Numbered from the stretch's first letter, positions 37,691-50,499 are shown. The stretch is DNA of 64,000 nucleotides from Plectrocnemia conspersa (GCA_009617715.1 VTFK01000055.1:744001-808000), one strand, 5' to 3'. A program made the numbers and translations. Notes: generated from the letters alone by a model not told the origin.

Positions 37691-39090
37691 AACAGTGACA
37701 ATAAACAATAGAATAAGACCAAGAATTCCAAAACATCTGGTCCAAACAAAAATAAACAATTGCTATCTTGGAGAAGCACGAATAAAAACAGATACAATAG
37801 ACTCGAAAAAGACAACGGAACAAATATTAAAAATTGTACCAGAGATGAACCAAAAAAACGATATTAAACCCATAATATAGTTATTATACTCAAGAACTAT
37901 CAAATCTACAGTCAAGAGCGCAATAAAGAGGTAAAAATTCATCTAAAAACTGGTGATAAATACAGCACAATAATTAATGCCCTATAGAAAAGAAAGATAG
38001 AATTTCATTCGTACCAAAAAAAAAACAGGAGAGAAACTATATATTAGTATTAAAAAATCTACATTTATCATCTTAGCAGGAATCCTCAAATAAAGAACTA
38101 AAAGGTAAAGAACATATTGTAATAAAAAAACTGCAAAATTTTACAAAAATAGCAAAAAAACACAATCACTGTTTTACATTTGATCGGAAATTAATACAAA
38201 ATAATAAAAATATATGAGCTCCACATGTTAAAAAAAAATACCATAATCTATGAAGTGCCAAACATACAGTAACACCTAATTCACCGAGGTGTGAAGTGTG
38301 CAGTGATGCATTTAACTAGCAAATGTCAAATGAAAGACAAAACTAATGACCTAAAATATGTAAATTGCAATGAAAACCACCCAAGAAAATTATAAAAGTT
38401 GTCTGATATATAAGCAACTCCAACAAAAACAGCATCCATAACTTTGAACCAAGAACCGAGCAATGCAAATACAATAGAGTCAATCGAAAACAAACAATTT
38501 ATGCACAGAAAGTTAGAAATGACGCTACGCAATTGATCGACATTTTAGAAAAAAACAATGACTTCCAAAATAAAAAATAATGAAAGAGCTAATGCAGCAA
38601 ATAGCTACTATGCTTAACCTACTAACAGTAGTTGTTTTTAAAATTGCAAAATTACCGTCTTACTAAATATTGCCATATGGAACGCCAACGGTATATCGCA
38701 ACGCACACAAGAAATACGAAAATATCAAACAACACAAATAGATATCTTGCTGGTCTCCGAAACTCATTTTATTGCGTATAACGCCATATTAAGACTGGAA
38801 TAGTTTCTTTTATCCTGGAAAGTAGCAGATTTAATAATGATACCAGACCAAAACCAGGATAATGACTCGAAGAAACAACGCTAGAGAGACTGTGTTGTAA
38901 AAAATATTCGAAAAACTGTTACTTCAACGATTAAACTCAATATTTGAAGAGAAAATAATTATTCTTAATCACCAATTTGGATTAAGAAATCGTCACGGGA
39001 CTATAAAGCATGTCCATAGGATTATAAAAAAAATCAGTAACAATTTTGAGGACAAAAGGTACTGCACTGCGCTCAGGCTTTAAAAAAATT
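37690..39090 (+). mobile_element. Jockey-type LINE with ORF1 zinc knuckles, endonuclease start and RT start (dead)
   Basis: Pieces read in order. The ORF1 nucleic-acid-binding region near 38290-38400 gives PRCVKCAVMHLTSKC and NENHPRNYKSC. The start of the AP-type endonuclease near 38660 gives LLNIAIWNANGISQ and DILLVSETHF. After a deletion, an RT N-terminal segment near 38900-39060 gives KIFEKLLLQRLNSIFEE, NHQFGLRNRHGT and EDKRYCTAL. All are typical of Jockey-clade elements. Stops and frame shifts are frequent and the catalytic palm is missing. The 5' part (37700-37860), reading NRIRPRIPKHLVQTK, may be more ORF1. Confidence 0.75.
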
Positions 39091-39349
39091 GTACATTAAG
39101 ACTATGTATTAAAAAGTTATACCGCTTGGCATCGAAAGTGAAAAAGGATCATATAATAAAAGTAGCGAATAGGTCTCATGTGCTTTTAAACACAGACAAA
39201 TTGTCTTTTAGACTTTTCGATGCTCGTTTGCTCTTTTCAGCCGTTCTTCATTCTCACATTGAATACTCATTCTACCATGTAGAATACGCTCACAGTTTGA
39301 AAGTAATATACATAGCAATCTTGTACAAAACACCATTTTCTAGCTCCTA

Positions 39350-39800
39350 CTCATTCCAAAGGGGCGCATTGCCCTTATCTGCCTGTTGTTTTTGCCTAAT
39401 TGTATCGGATGTTACCGTTTGCGGACTTTGGAGTGTTAAGTAAACCTTGAAGAGAGCGAGAGAGGGTCGCTGCATAATATTCATTGGACCGGGCCAATTT
39501 TCCGCACCGCCGGCCCTGCCTTTGATCCGGTATGCATCGGGTGTCCTGAGCGCCGTGGGGTCACCAATGTGGGAGCTCCCACCCTCGTCTCGCACACTAA
39601 TAAGACACGTATGCCATTTTTGCCGGATGGATAGCGATGTGTGTTTGAAGCGGGGTTAATTGAATGATTCGTCCAACGAAAAGCAATGCGCGAATATACA
39701 ATAATTTAATCCGCCGTGAAAGTGCGAGCGTATATGAGCAGCACAAACGGAATCGTAGGATGGCGCACGTGTGTTGTTTTGCCGTTTGCGTAAGTTCACA
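39350..39800. other. GC-rich island 14
   Basis: Overlapping frames on both strands. Contains GGACCGGGCCAATTTTCCGC, GGGAGCTCCCACC (palindromic GGGAGCTCCC at 39570) and GCGCACGTGTG. It begins right after the LINE fragment at 37.7-39.1 kb. Confidence 0.35.
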
Positions 39801-40039
39801 CGCTCAAATAATAATCATAATCAATATAATACCATAATCAGTGCCCATAAAAGCTTAGATCTTAGTTATGTATAAACAAATATTTTATAAAGCGCAATTC
39901 ATGTTCATCATATACGTTTAAAAGTACTTTTGTGTTATGAGGCGAAGGTGTGACTTTACATTTATTTATTATTATATTTATAGAGAAATTTAGATGTCAC
40001 TATAGAAAAACAGGTCATGAAAGTCGTATTACAAGTGCC

Positions 40040-40260
40040 ACTTTTCGAGCAATTCGAGTTGTATGTGTGGGCTTTGTCGTAATGTGTTTTTGCCACGCTC
40101 TTTAAGCGATCCGCTTATGTATCTTGTGTTTTCAAGGCGTCTCCTTCTGTGCCATATTTTATAAAACTGGTTCAATACAGCTTTAGCGAGTCACATATGT
40201 GGATGTTTGCGAGCCAATTGCATCGCTTCTGAGATGTGTTCACACCTTAAGAGATCAGTA
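40040..40260 (-). repeat. Copy of the repeat found in the inverted-repeat element
   Basis: Read on the minus strand it gives SEAMQLARKHPHM then LAKAVLNQFYKIW. The DNA continues GGAGACGCCTTG, then AAGCGGATCGCTTAAAGAGC, then a CATACAACTCGA block, all in the same order as within 47935-48350. No inverted-repeat arms are visible around it. Confidence 0.6.
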
Positions 40261-40269
40261 TTCTAAGAA

Positions 40270-41730
40270 TTAAAAAACAATAGCAAAGTGTTCTAGATAG
40301 AATATCTTATTTAGTACGCGTCCTTTCTAAACAAAGAGTAGTTTTTTTTGGTACTTGTGGGTTATCAACATCTCGGGACGGATGTGCTATTATTAACGAA
40401 ATTATTTTATTAAATTGAATATTCAATTATCTCTCTAAATAATTTTAATTCAGAATATGGAAAGCAACGAAAAGGTTAAAGATCTATAACCCATATGCCA
40501 CCAATCAAAACGATGAATGTGGAATAAGCGAGAGATAAAAAAAAAAACAGTTTTAATAATTTTTAAAATAAAAAAATTCGAAATATTTAATTATCATTTA
40601 CAACATAATTTATAATTTATCTATATTGGACCTTTAACCCGTTAATAGCAGTATTTATAAAAAGCATATTTTATGTCATTTAGTTTGCAATAATGAAAAA
40701 AATGTGTACAGTTGAGATCTTTCAGCAGTGATTTTGTCCTTCAGTACAGAAATAATTAAGAGATAAAACAACAGATTCGAAAAAATTTTAGCTTTTTTTT
40801 AAGAGGGAGTAATTAAATATTTAATAATTCTAAATAATTAAAATAAATAAGTAAATAAATTATTATTTTATAAATAATATGACTCATTATTAATATTTAA
40901 ATTATCCAGTGTATATAAAAGCATCATACACACATATAAATATAGACTCACACACTCACACGTATCCCTGCGCATGACCAAAACGCGTTGGGCTGTTACA
41001 AACTTATATAAAGTCTGATTATTATTATTGCTATATATATTTATTATTTTCTGGAATATTTACTGTGCCTTAATATTAGTAAATCAGCAATTTTTTTTTA
41101 AATAAAACAATTAAATTATGGCAATGGTTTTAAAAGCATGTGAATTTTGTATGCAAGAGTATATAAAAGTATTATTATCAATTAATTTATGAATTAAACA
41201 GGTCTTACACTTATCTATAGAGTATCTTATATTTTTTGTTGTTTCATGAAAGCTTATAGGAATTAGCATAGTTTAAACTAGTATTGAAACGCGGTTAATG
41301 TTTGCATCGATAAAATACACGTTTCACATTATTGTATTTTATTATATTTAATAAGTATTTATTATTTAAAATCAGAATTTTGCAAAATATGGTTATACAA
41401 TATCTTAAAATAGGAAACCATATAAAATGTTACAGTACCTGTAGTAAATATTATAGATTTAAACGTGCACCTTATTTTACAGTTTTATGTAAAATGTAAA
41501 CTAACTGTAGTATTCTCTATAAAGGCGCTTTGTTGTTGGCCGCAGTTTTAAAATATAGTTTGCAATGACTTTTGATGTAACACAAAAGACGTTTAACGAT
41601 ATGGCTTCTCATTCTGCATAATTTTTCAAAGATTGTCTCACATAGTAGAATTATGTTTAACTTACATTTTTCTTGTGAGAATTGAACAAATAAAGAACAA
41701 CAGCGTGAAATTAAACTTTCTTATATAAGT
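40270..41730. other. AT-rich non-coding stretch
   Basis: CACACTCACACGTATCCCTG and ACGCGTTGGGCTGTTACAAA near 40950-41005 could be the tail of an unidentified element. No gene seen. Confidence 0.4.
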
Positions 41731-41756
41731 CAATTTACACTATAGAGCAACATACA

Positions 41757-41764
41757 CTATAGAG
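41757..41764. repeat. Left target-site duplication of the hAT element
   Basis: CTATAGAG directly precedes the element and is repeated exactly at 43261-43268. Confidence 0.9.
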
Positions 41765-43260
<1,496 letters not shown>

Positions 43261-43268
43261 CTATAGAG
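43261..43268. repeat. Right target-site duplication of the hAT element
   Basis: CTATAGAG directly follows the element; 8 bp is the hAT hallmark. Confidence 0.9.
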
Positions 43269-43340
43269 AATATACATGTGTGCTTATTAACAATTTACAC
43301 TATAGAGAATATACATGTGTGCTTATTAATTCATACATTT
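43261..43340. repeat. Two-copy tandem repeat hosting the hAT insertion
   Basis: The unit CTATAGAGAATATACATGTG, continuing TGCTTATTAA, occurs twice in a row with CAATTTACA between. A related piece, CAATTTACACTATAGAG, lies left of the hAT element at 41731. The element therefore jumped into a pre-existing short tandem repeat. Confidence 0.75.
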
Positions 43341-43645
43341 TTTTAATATTACATATATACTCTTATGTAATCGAAGCATAAGCAAAAAGTTGTTAGGTAC
43401 AAAGTATTTTTAAATCGGCTCGAGGCATGGCAAAACGCGTGTTTTTCAAACGTTTATAGTTAATGTGTTAACAATATCACAAACGCACTTAATAAGGGTA
43501 ATTTTTCTATTTAATAATTGTTTTTTCCAAGTCTTAATAAGTAACATTGCTAATATAAAATTTAAGGATTGATAAATGTCTATAAATTTAGATTACTTTT
43601 ATATGCATGTTTAGTCTAAAATATTCGTTGAAAATGTATACTATG

Positions 43646-43755
<110 letters not shown>

Positions 43756-44370
43756 ATAATGTACGGCAAAATGCGGTTCTGTGAAAGTTTTTGGTATTTT
43801 ATACACATCGAAATAATTTCAATAATGAACCTTCGATGGCTCACCGGGTCCATTAGCCGCTAGCGTTCCGTTGTTGAAATACGTAAACTATTTACTAAAC
43901 ACTGCCGTGTTGTCGCTTAATTCTATCGGAAAATGAAATTTGTATTGTAATTAAATCAACCGCATACTAAAGACTACTTTTAACAACAAACGTTATTAGC
44001 GGAGTCCTTTGATATCGCTAAAAGCATAACCATTATATATTGTTGGCCAACTGAATACCTACATTCATATTTTATTATAAATTATCGGATTGCTTACCTA
44101 TTAAACAGTTTAATTGGGTACTTGGTAAATAAATTAAATTGAAGTAGGACATAACATTAAATCACATTTTTTAAATATTTTTTTATTTATTTATTTAATT
44201 TATCAATACATATTTTAAGTTTTAGATCCTTGAAGGTAAAGAATGTCGTGACAGTGACCATTAGAAAGCATTAGTTTAATCAGAACCACGAATAACTTTG
44301 AAAGCTTGTAACGAAAGTAACGCGTTAATAATTCGTCATATCAATTTAAATGGCATTGTAATAAAAATAA

Positions 44371-44901
44371 ACAGGACAAAAAAGCGCAGTGACAAAATAA
44401 CGCAAGACAAAATTGCGCAACGACAAAATAGCGCAACGCATAAATATATAATAAAAAATTAAAACACAAAAATATAAAAATAAATATTAAGAAATGGTAT
44501 AATATATACAAAAATTTTTATAAAAAGCAAAAACGATAAAATAAGAACATTTTTTAATTTTTTAATTTTTAAATTTTTTTTTATTCCTTTGATAGCAAAG
44601 AAAAATTTTATTTAAAAATAATGTGTTTTATTCACATTTTATTATTTTTATTTTGAATAATTAGAATTGTCAAATTAAAAATATTTATATCGCCTAAATT
44701 AAATATATTATAAAAGAATAGAGAAAATTTGAATTGAAATTTTTTTTTTAAATTTTATTGTTATTGTATTTGATTCAATTTTTAAAATATTATACATTAT
44801 TCTGTTTTTATTATTTATTTAATTTTGTGTTTCTATTATTTGTATATTTATGTGTTGCGCTGTTTTGTTGCTGTGCGCTTTTATCTGCAATTTTTTCCTG
44901 T
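44371..44901. mobile_element. MITE with ~130-bp inverted repeats and GCGCA repeats
   Basis: The left end ACAGGACAAAAAAGCGCA and right end (reverse) ACAGGAAAAAATTGCAGAT are followed on both sides by several ACAAAAT-GCGCAAC blocks and then CATAAATATA and AAAACACAAAA in inverted order. The middle is A/T only. The subterminal part is a mini-array of ACAAAATNGCGCAACG. No coding capacity; superfamily unknown. Confidence 0.75.
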
Positions 44902-45074
44902 GCCATTTTAAACCGCTAGGAAAATAAAAATATTTGAAAAATGGGTACCGCACGAATGGAAAATACAAAAACAAAAAAAAAACGCTGTTAAATTTTTTTC
45001 TTGAAATTTATTAATAAGACAAGTTTTGATCCAATTCGAGTTTTCTATGCTGGCAGTACTGTAAATCAGACAGC

Positions 45075-45763
45075 TGTCAATAATGACGCGTGTTCAAAGT
45101 GCCAAATGTTAGTTTGCATCAACGAAATGGATCGCTTAATCACCGTTCAAAGTTGTTTAATTGTTCTGCAGAAATAAAAATTCTGAACGAACTGTGTGTC
45201 GAAATTTACGGGAATATTATGGACAATTTCATCGTCCTATTAAGCAAAAAATTTTAAATTTAGTGAAAAAATTTAAAGGGACTGAAAGCCTGTGTATAAT
45301 ATTATATTGCTGTTGTAGGTGAAAGTGTGGTTGAAGAACCGGAATTGTCGATTCTTCGGCGTTCGCAGCTTAGGGCTTTTTTATGGCTCCCTTTGGCGTA
45401 TTTTGCATCTGTACTTACTGAATTTTATGCACTTGTATAAAATTTAGATAACACAAGAATTGACGCCAAAAGACCATGGACTGCTAATAATTTACGCAGA
45501 TTGGGTGTTAGAGCAGCAGAAGTTGATATTATTTTTTTTCTCTAATGAAGTGCATTTTGATTTCTCTGGGTATGTTAGTAATAAAAATTGCAGCACAGCG
45601 AAAAAAATTCTCGTGCGATTCACGAAAGACCATAATATGCCTGTTTGGTGCCATTGTGGTCAGGCGGCGTCATTGGGCGATGAAGGTCGGACTGTAATTG
45701 TCGCTCACCATTGAGAGTTACAGTTCGACCTTCATCGCCCAATGACACCACCTGACCTCAATT
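45075..45763 (+). mobile_element. Tc1/mariner-superfamily relic (DUF4817-type transposase)
   Basis: Fragments in order on the plus strand are: NLREYYGQFHRP..KQKILNLV near 45205 (helix-turn-helix region), VVEEPELSILRRS near 45333, WRILHLYL near 45395, then 45460-45714 with TPKDHGL, YADWVLEQQKL and FFSNEVHFDFSGYVSNKNC. The last matches the second catalytic-Asp region, usually written IFFSDEAHF; here Asp is replaced by Asn. The end near 45650-45710 reads WCHCGQAASLGDEGRTV, from the W..G..G..GPYFFE region. Multiple frame shifts and stops make it dead. Its 3' part is turned into a long hairpin. Confidence 0.75.
45658..45757. repeat. Long hairpin inside the transposase relic
   Basis: 40-base arms at 45658-45697 and 45718-45757, 37 of 40 positions paired, around a 20-base loop. 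The right arm is an inverted duplicate of the coding left arm. Confidence 0.88.
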
Positions 45764-46009
45764 ATTATATTATTATTATTAAAAAAAAAAAATCACATAC
45801 ACGTAGTTTGAGAAACAGACAAAAGCACTGATTCTGACGCAATCAAGTTTGGGGTGAGCTCTTATAAGAACGCGACCACTCAAGCTCATATATATTACCC
45901 TATCTGAGTATACATATATATTATTATTTTATGGTGTTTTAAACGTGTTTACAACAAGAAAAAACTTGCATAATAAAATTATTATAATGTGAAATTTATT
46001 CGAACTGAC

Positions 46010-46500
46010 TATCTGCTGTGACCCATGAATGAGGAATTTTAGAAAATTGTCAACAGCACGCACCGCCGTTGATTTTTGTACGTCATAGAGTTCGACATCC
46101 GGGGTGCGCATTGTGTAACGTCTACTAGGCGTCCGATCGAAGGGGGCGTCTGTTTTCATTCCGTTTTATTTTCTATCAACGTTTTCGCGTTATTTACTTA
46201 CACCCTTTATTGTCCGACCACTCAGCGCCGTTCAAGGAAACTCCTTTCCAATCTCCACTAATTCTCTCGGTCTCATTTGTCCGTCGGTGCGAGAAACCGC
46301 AATCTGGCCCCGCGTCAAGATCCACCGCGAGATTCTCACTCTGAAGAAACAAATAAAGATGGACGTGTAGCACTCACTTAGGTGCGTCGACAACCATAAA
46401 AAATACCGACGTTACACGCCTAAAGTGCGACGCTTCTGTACGCCACATTTATTTACACGTACGCATGTACGGTAAATCAATATAGCTCGGTGTGCTAACG
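46010..46500. other. GC-richer island 15
   Basis: CpG-rich with GTGTAACGTCTACTAGGCG near 46110 and, inverted, CGTTACACGCCTAAAG near 46412. AAATAAAGATGGACGTG near 46348. Short frames only; possibly the ends of an unknown element. Confidence 0.3.
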
Positions 46501-47079
46501 GGTGACACTAAAGTTACATCATATTTTTAAATATAAAATACACAAGCTCTATTAATTCAATTATCATTTAACTAATTACAATAGTTACTTGATTGTTTTG
46601 CTTTTTTCTGGTTGATAAGTAAAATCTGACGTTTACTATTTTTGAAACGATGATTTATTTTTTCAATGCGCGTATCACTCCCGCAAACTGTGTTCGCGAA
46701 CCTGTCAAGAATGCTGCATTTTTACTACCGCTTAAGCGCATGACAGTGTATATTACGCAATACAAAACTAAAATACGCTTCGAAGTGTTATTTATTAGTT
46801 CAATTTCAAGTTTTTATTTTAATGAACACTAACCAGAGAGTCATTATTACTAGTTTAAAAAAACCTAAATTATTATAAATAAAAAAAAATCGATAAAAAC
46901 TAAAGCAATAATTTTTATAATTCGCTGAAAATTCTGCTTTTACTTTTTAGAAGTGATCATATAAAAGGTAACCGTCAAATACTTAGGTATAGTAATTTCA
47001 TTTTTTTACCAAAAATATGTCAAATTATTTTTTATTTTTTGATAAAAAAAAGTTTTTTTATTGTTTTTGGATGGCTCTG

Positions 47080-47440
47080 TTTCAAATGCAGTTCTAAAGG
47101 CTGCAGTCTCAGGGGTCCGGTAGAGTGTCTTAAATGTAGAAATAGAGGCGGTCGGTCAAAGACAAAATCTTTGCAATGGTGGCATACTGCTGTGCTTTGC
47201 TATTAAAAGGCCTTCGATTAAGATCCTTATAAGTCAAGGGCGTAGGCGCTGGTCTCAAGTCCAAGGGCATAGACTCTTTATAAAAAGGTTCGCTGTACTT
47301 TCTGGCTGACAACTGAAAACCCACTTGGCTCCTAGCAGAGGGTAGGGGTTTCTTATAAAATTTAACAGAAACGTGTGACTTTTTAAAATTTCTTTTAATA
47401 TGCCAACGTTTTCTATATTTTTCAGAAAACTTTATCATAA
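47080..47440. repeat. GC-richer block, possible SINE, with a 102-codon minus-strand open frame
   Basis: The plus strand has a tRNA-like head (GTGGCATACTGCTGTG, then CTTCGATTAAGATCC) at 47178-47230. On the minus strand an open frame of 102 codons starts at 47438 and reads through it, ending DLNRRPFNSKAQQY. This type of peptide commonly comes from translating tRNA-derived SINEs. The N-terminal half is Lys/Arg-rich without a known domain. More likely a repeat than a gene. Confidence 0.4.
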
Positions 47441-47627
47441 TCTTTTTGAAAAATCAGTTTTAAAGTGGTTAAGTCTTAAAGTAATACCTAAGCAATTTAA
47501 TTAATTTTGTTTGTCAGAAGCATTAACTTGCACAGTTAAACGTTGAATACAAAGGTGTTTAAAAAAATTATTACTTATTTCATTTTTTTAAATTTTTAAA
47601 AAATACACTGAAATTGTAAAATCTTAG

Positions 47628-47807
47628 CAAATGATTGATCAGCAGTATAATTATTGTGTATTTTTTGTGTCTATTACAAACATCTTTATATAAGTAATCA
47701 AGTAGATGCTATCTTCATTTAATAATACATATATTTACAAGACTTTTAAAAATGTAAATAATTTTTTAATTAAAAAAAATATCTTTAAAAATAATTTGTA
47801 AATTAAA
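47628..47807 (+). repeat. Left long inverted-repeat arm
   Basis: 180 bp, pairing with 48488-48668. Confidence 0.85.
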
Positions 47808-48007
47808 TCGCTGCGCCCTTTTGCCGAGACACCGTCATATTACTATTGTATTTATTCCTTTTAAATAATGATCGCTGGAGTGGCGATTTGAACCGTTTCT
47901 ATTTTGAGGCGTAAACACATTTTTGAATGTGTCAGAGAAGTGATGCAATTGTTCCGCAAATATCCTGATCTGCAATTCGCTGGAGCTGTCTCAAACCAGC
48001 ATTATGA

Positions 48008-48406
48008 ATGATTATTATAAAATATCATGAAGGGAGAGACACAGGAGATAGACGCAAAGAGACGCCACGCCATCATAGCAACAGAGACGAGCGAAGATGT
48101 GCTAAGATTTTGCATGGACTCAAAACACATCAGCGGAACATCTGCGATTTGCTAAAGTTGTTTCGAACCATCATTTTAAAATGTGACACTTGGTCACAAA
48201 GGAGGAGACGCCATGGAGTCGCAGCAGCAGAGACGACACAGGAAACATTAGCGGATCATCAAGAGAGCATCACAAAAACATATCACGATAGGTCCCACCT
48301 GCTCCACAAAATCACAGCCGACAATAATACAACTCGACATGCCAGCGTAGACATATATACTTCCAAAACTCAACTACATTTTTCTATATATGTGGTAATT
48401 AATTAA
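48008..48406 (+). CDS. Open frame inside the inverted-repeat element (132 codons, doubtful)
   Basis: The frame starts at ATG and is highly basic and hydrophilic (Arg, His, Thr, Lys), with no recognised domain. The underlying DNA contains internal repeats, and the better protein-like reading (RKYPDLQFAGAVSNQ, and related FAKVVSNHHF near 48150) is in a different frame. The open frame is therefore probably accidental. It could be the decayed coding part of the element. Confidence 0.2.
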   Translation: MIIIKYHEGRDTGDRRKETPRHHSNRDERRCAKILHGLKTHQRNICDLLKLFRTIILKCDTWSQRRRRHGVAAAETTQETLADHQESITKTYHDRSHLLHKITADNNTTRHASVDIYTSKTQLHFSIYVVIN

Positions 48407-48487
48407 AATAATAATAAACCTAAAATATTGTTTTAGAAAAAGTGTAAAAATGTGTAGTGTTATCGATGACGATTAAAAAGATAGTGC

Positions 48488-48668
48488 TTTAATTTACAAA
48501 TTATTTTTAAAGATATTTTTTTTCAGAATTAAAAAATATTTACTTTTCTAAAAGCCTTGTAAATATATGTATTATTAAATGTAGATAGTATTTACATGGT
48601 TACTTATACATATAAATATGTTTGTAATAGACAGAGAAAATACACAATAACTGCTGATCAATCATTTG
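48488..48668 (-). repeat. Right long inverted-repeat arm
   Basis: 181 bp, inverted copy of 47628-47807 with scattered substitutions and small indels. Confidence 0.85.
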
Positions 48669-48724
48669 ATGAGATTTGATTAATGTATTAATTAATACAT
48701 ATATAATATTAACGGATATTCTCA

Positions 48725-49215
48725 GATCTCCCTGTAGTGTTGTGCTCGCTTAGCATTTTATTAGGAAAAACGTCGATTTTCCATCCCTTTTGAAGGCACC
48801 TCTACCCACCAGATTGACCCGTTAATGGCCGGCGCAATAAGAATCGCCTTGTTTGCCGCGAGGTCAAGTGTGCGAACGAGAGAGGGAGAGAGAGATACTC
48901 AGTGAAACATTCCGGAAATTGGACTAAATGTCGCAAAAGCGTTAATGGAACCCCCGCGGGATAAGAATATAAAAAAGGAATCCTTTGAGGTCTTCTCTGT
49001 GTCCTGTGTGACGATTTTAACGAGGCCAAAGTCTTGGCTATGATTTTCTGCAAGTACAAGTGGAGAGGCGACCAACCACTTTGGTAATCTCGTTGGGCAC
49101 TCAACCCCTCTCCTCCCCTAACATCAAGCCTCCTCTCGCTACTCTCCATTTAGTTATTGACTTAGCCGCAGTGGCGAGTAGCCCCCGTCGTATTGTATTA
49201 GATGTCCACTTTGAT
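48725..49215. other. GC-richer island 16 with GAGA tract
   Basis: GAACGAGAGAGGGAGAGAGA near 48873 is a GAGA-factor-type tract; GCGTTAATGGAACCCCCGCG follows. A 115-codon minus frame has no known motif. Looks like a promoter or Polycomb-type element, by inference only. Confidence 0.35.
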
Positions 49216-49479
49216 GTGCGTTTATTGTTTTGGACATAACCGATGGTAAGTAAACTATACCATAAGTCAAATGTTGAAACTTGTATGGTGCAGTAAATGT
49301 ATTATTTTGTAAGTGAATAAAATTATTAATAATAAAATCAATATCTTTATTGAATAATATTTTCCTAAATGATTTAGATGCAAATATAGAAAGCAATTTT
49401 TTTGTGGAAAAAACAATAATATATTGAACAGAACATTGATTGCGGTTTTTTTATTATTAAATTTTTAAACTTGGCGACG

Positions 49480-49680
49480 GTAGGTGACGAATGGCAATTA
49501 GCCACAGATTGAGGCGGTGCAGTAGTATTTTTATTGACGATACAGTTACATGGTGCTTATAAAGTTTAACGGGGTGCGGGCCCGCAACCGCGCGCGAACG
49601 CGCCGGAAGTTTTCAGTCGAGAGAATCCGTCACACCAGTGTTACTATAGTTCCGCCAAGTTTGGCCATAATAAATAGGCT
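49480..49680. other. GC-rich island 17
   Basis: ATTTTTATTGAC (HOX-like), GGGGTGCGGGCCCGCAACCG and CGCGCGAACGCGCCGG. High CpG in an AT-rich setting. No open frame. Confidence 0.35.
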
Positions 49681-49729
49681 GCTACATATTAAAAAAATAT
49701 AAAACATTTACACATAGAACTATGTATAT

Positions 49730-49850
49730 ATCAGGCGCGTACTATGAGATATATTCTCTTTCGTTCGCTCATAAGTTAATATATAAGTTAATATAGTATG
49801 TTCTGTTCGTTCCGCACGCCTTTATCTTTCACTCACTCTCCTCTATATCA
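49730..49850. repeat. Diverged relative of the 102-bp MITE
   Basis: ATCAGGCGCGT near 49731 and GCACGCCTTTATCTTTCACT near 49814 match ATCAGGAGCGT and GCATGCCTTTATTTCTCACT of the element at 11392. The right terminal repeat is not preserved. Confidence 0.5.
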
Positions 49851-50175
49851 TTAAAATTAATTTTAGAGATTGTTTTTTTTTGTCTGGGAGAGCAATATCT
49901 GTTACGAATTTTATTTTATTGCTTCTTCATCAGAAAATGGTTATATTCTCTTTGAAAAAAATTGATTAACAAGTTTCCGACTTTTTTGAAATTTATTTGA
50001 TTAATCGTTTTCTAGTTCCCATTGTATTTCTTGAAATTTTAAGGAATATTTAGTTTTGTAATTGCGCTTTAGATTATATTCTTTAAAAACAGGTTTTTTC
50101 TAAACATATAAAGCAAATAGCCAAAGTCTTTTATACATACAAAAAATCGTTATAAGTCCCTATTTCAAGGATTAA

Positions 50176-50354
50176 CCCTTTGACCACGGATGACACCTAT
50201 AGAAGTCATCAATAAAATCACATTTTTTGTTTAATTGAAGGTTGAAAAACACTTATTGAAATAATATTAAAATAAATTATGGCGTAATAGATGCTTACCC
50301 ACATATTAAAAAAATTCGAAATAGCGCGCAAATATATCAGCCGCGGTGAAAGGG
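50176..50354. mobile_element. piggyBac-like MITE (179 bp) with TTAA target sites
   Basis: The element starts CCCTTTGACCACGGATGA and ends, in reverse, CCCTTTCACCGCGGCTGA, and is flanked on both sides by TTAA (50172-50175 and 50355-50358). CCC ends and a TTAA duplication are the piggyBac hallmark. There is no coding capacity. Confidence 0.85.
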
Positions 50355-50499
50355 TTAAACAATATGAGTTGCGAAGAAGCATAAATAAATATAAGACATA
50401 CCAGCTGCAAGATAATTTAATGTCACAAACACATTATGTTACACCCGCGATTTTGATGTTTTACTTTGGATGTCTATTGATATTTATATTTATAAACTC

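Larger units (their letters stand above)
47628..48668. mobile_element. 1041-bp element with ~180-bp inverted repeats, unclassified
   Basis: The left arm 47628-47807 and right arm 48488-48668 are inverted copies over their whole length. Both begin CAAATGATTGATCAGCAGT and end AATAATTTGTAAATTAAA, with small indels between. The 680-bp interior is much more GC-rich and contains an open frame (48008-48406, 132 codons) rich in Arg, His and Thr. The interior holds two or three diverged repeats of a segment reading, in another frame, VMQLFRKYPDLQFAGAVSNQ, and relatives of it lie at 27.0-27.2 and 40.04-40.26 kb. No clear target duplication was found (flanks AATCTTAG and ATGAGATT). Superfamily unknown. 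Confidence 0.75.

Noticed and set aside
40636..40800. Third piggyBac-like MITE starting TTAACCCGTTAATAG
   Set aside because: No inverted right end with TTAA was found within 300 bases.
47130..47438. 102-codon minus-strand gene
   Set aside because: Ends in a tRNA-derived SINE-like block, a common source of false open frames.
48802..49149. 115-codon minus-strand gene
   Set aside because: Arises from a GAGA-rich, GC-rich island with few stops; no motif.
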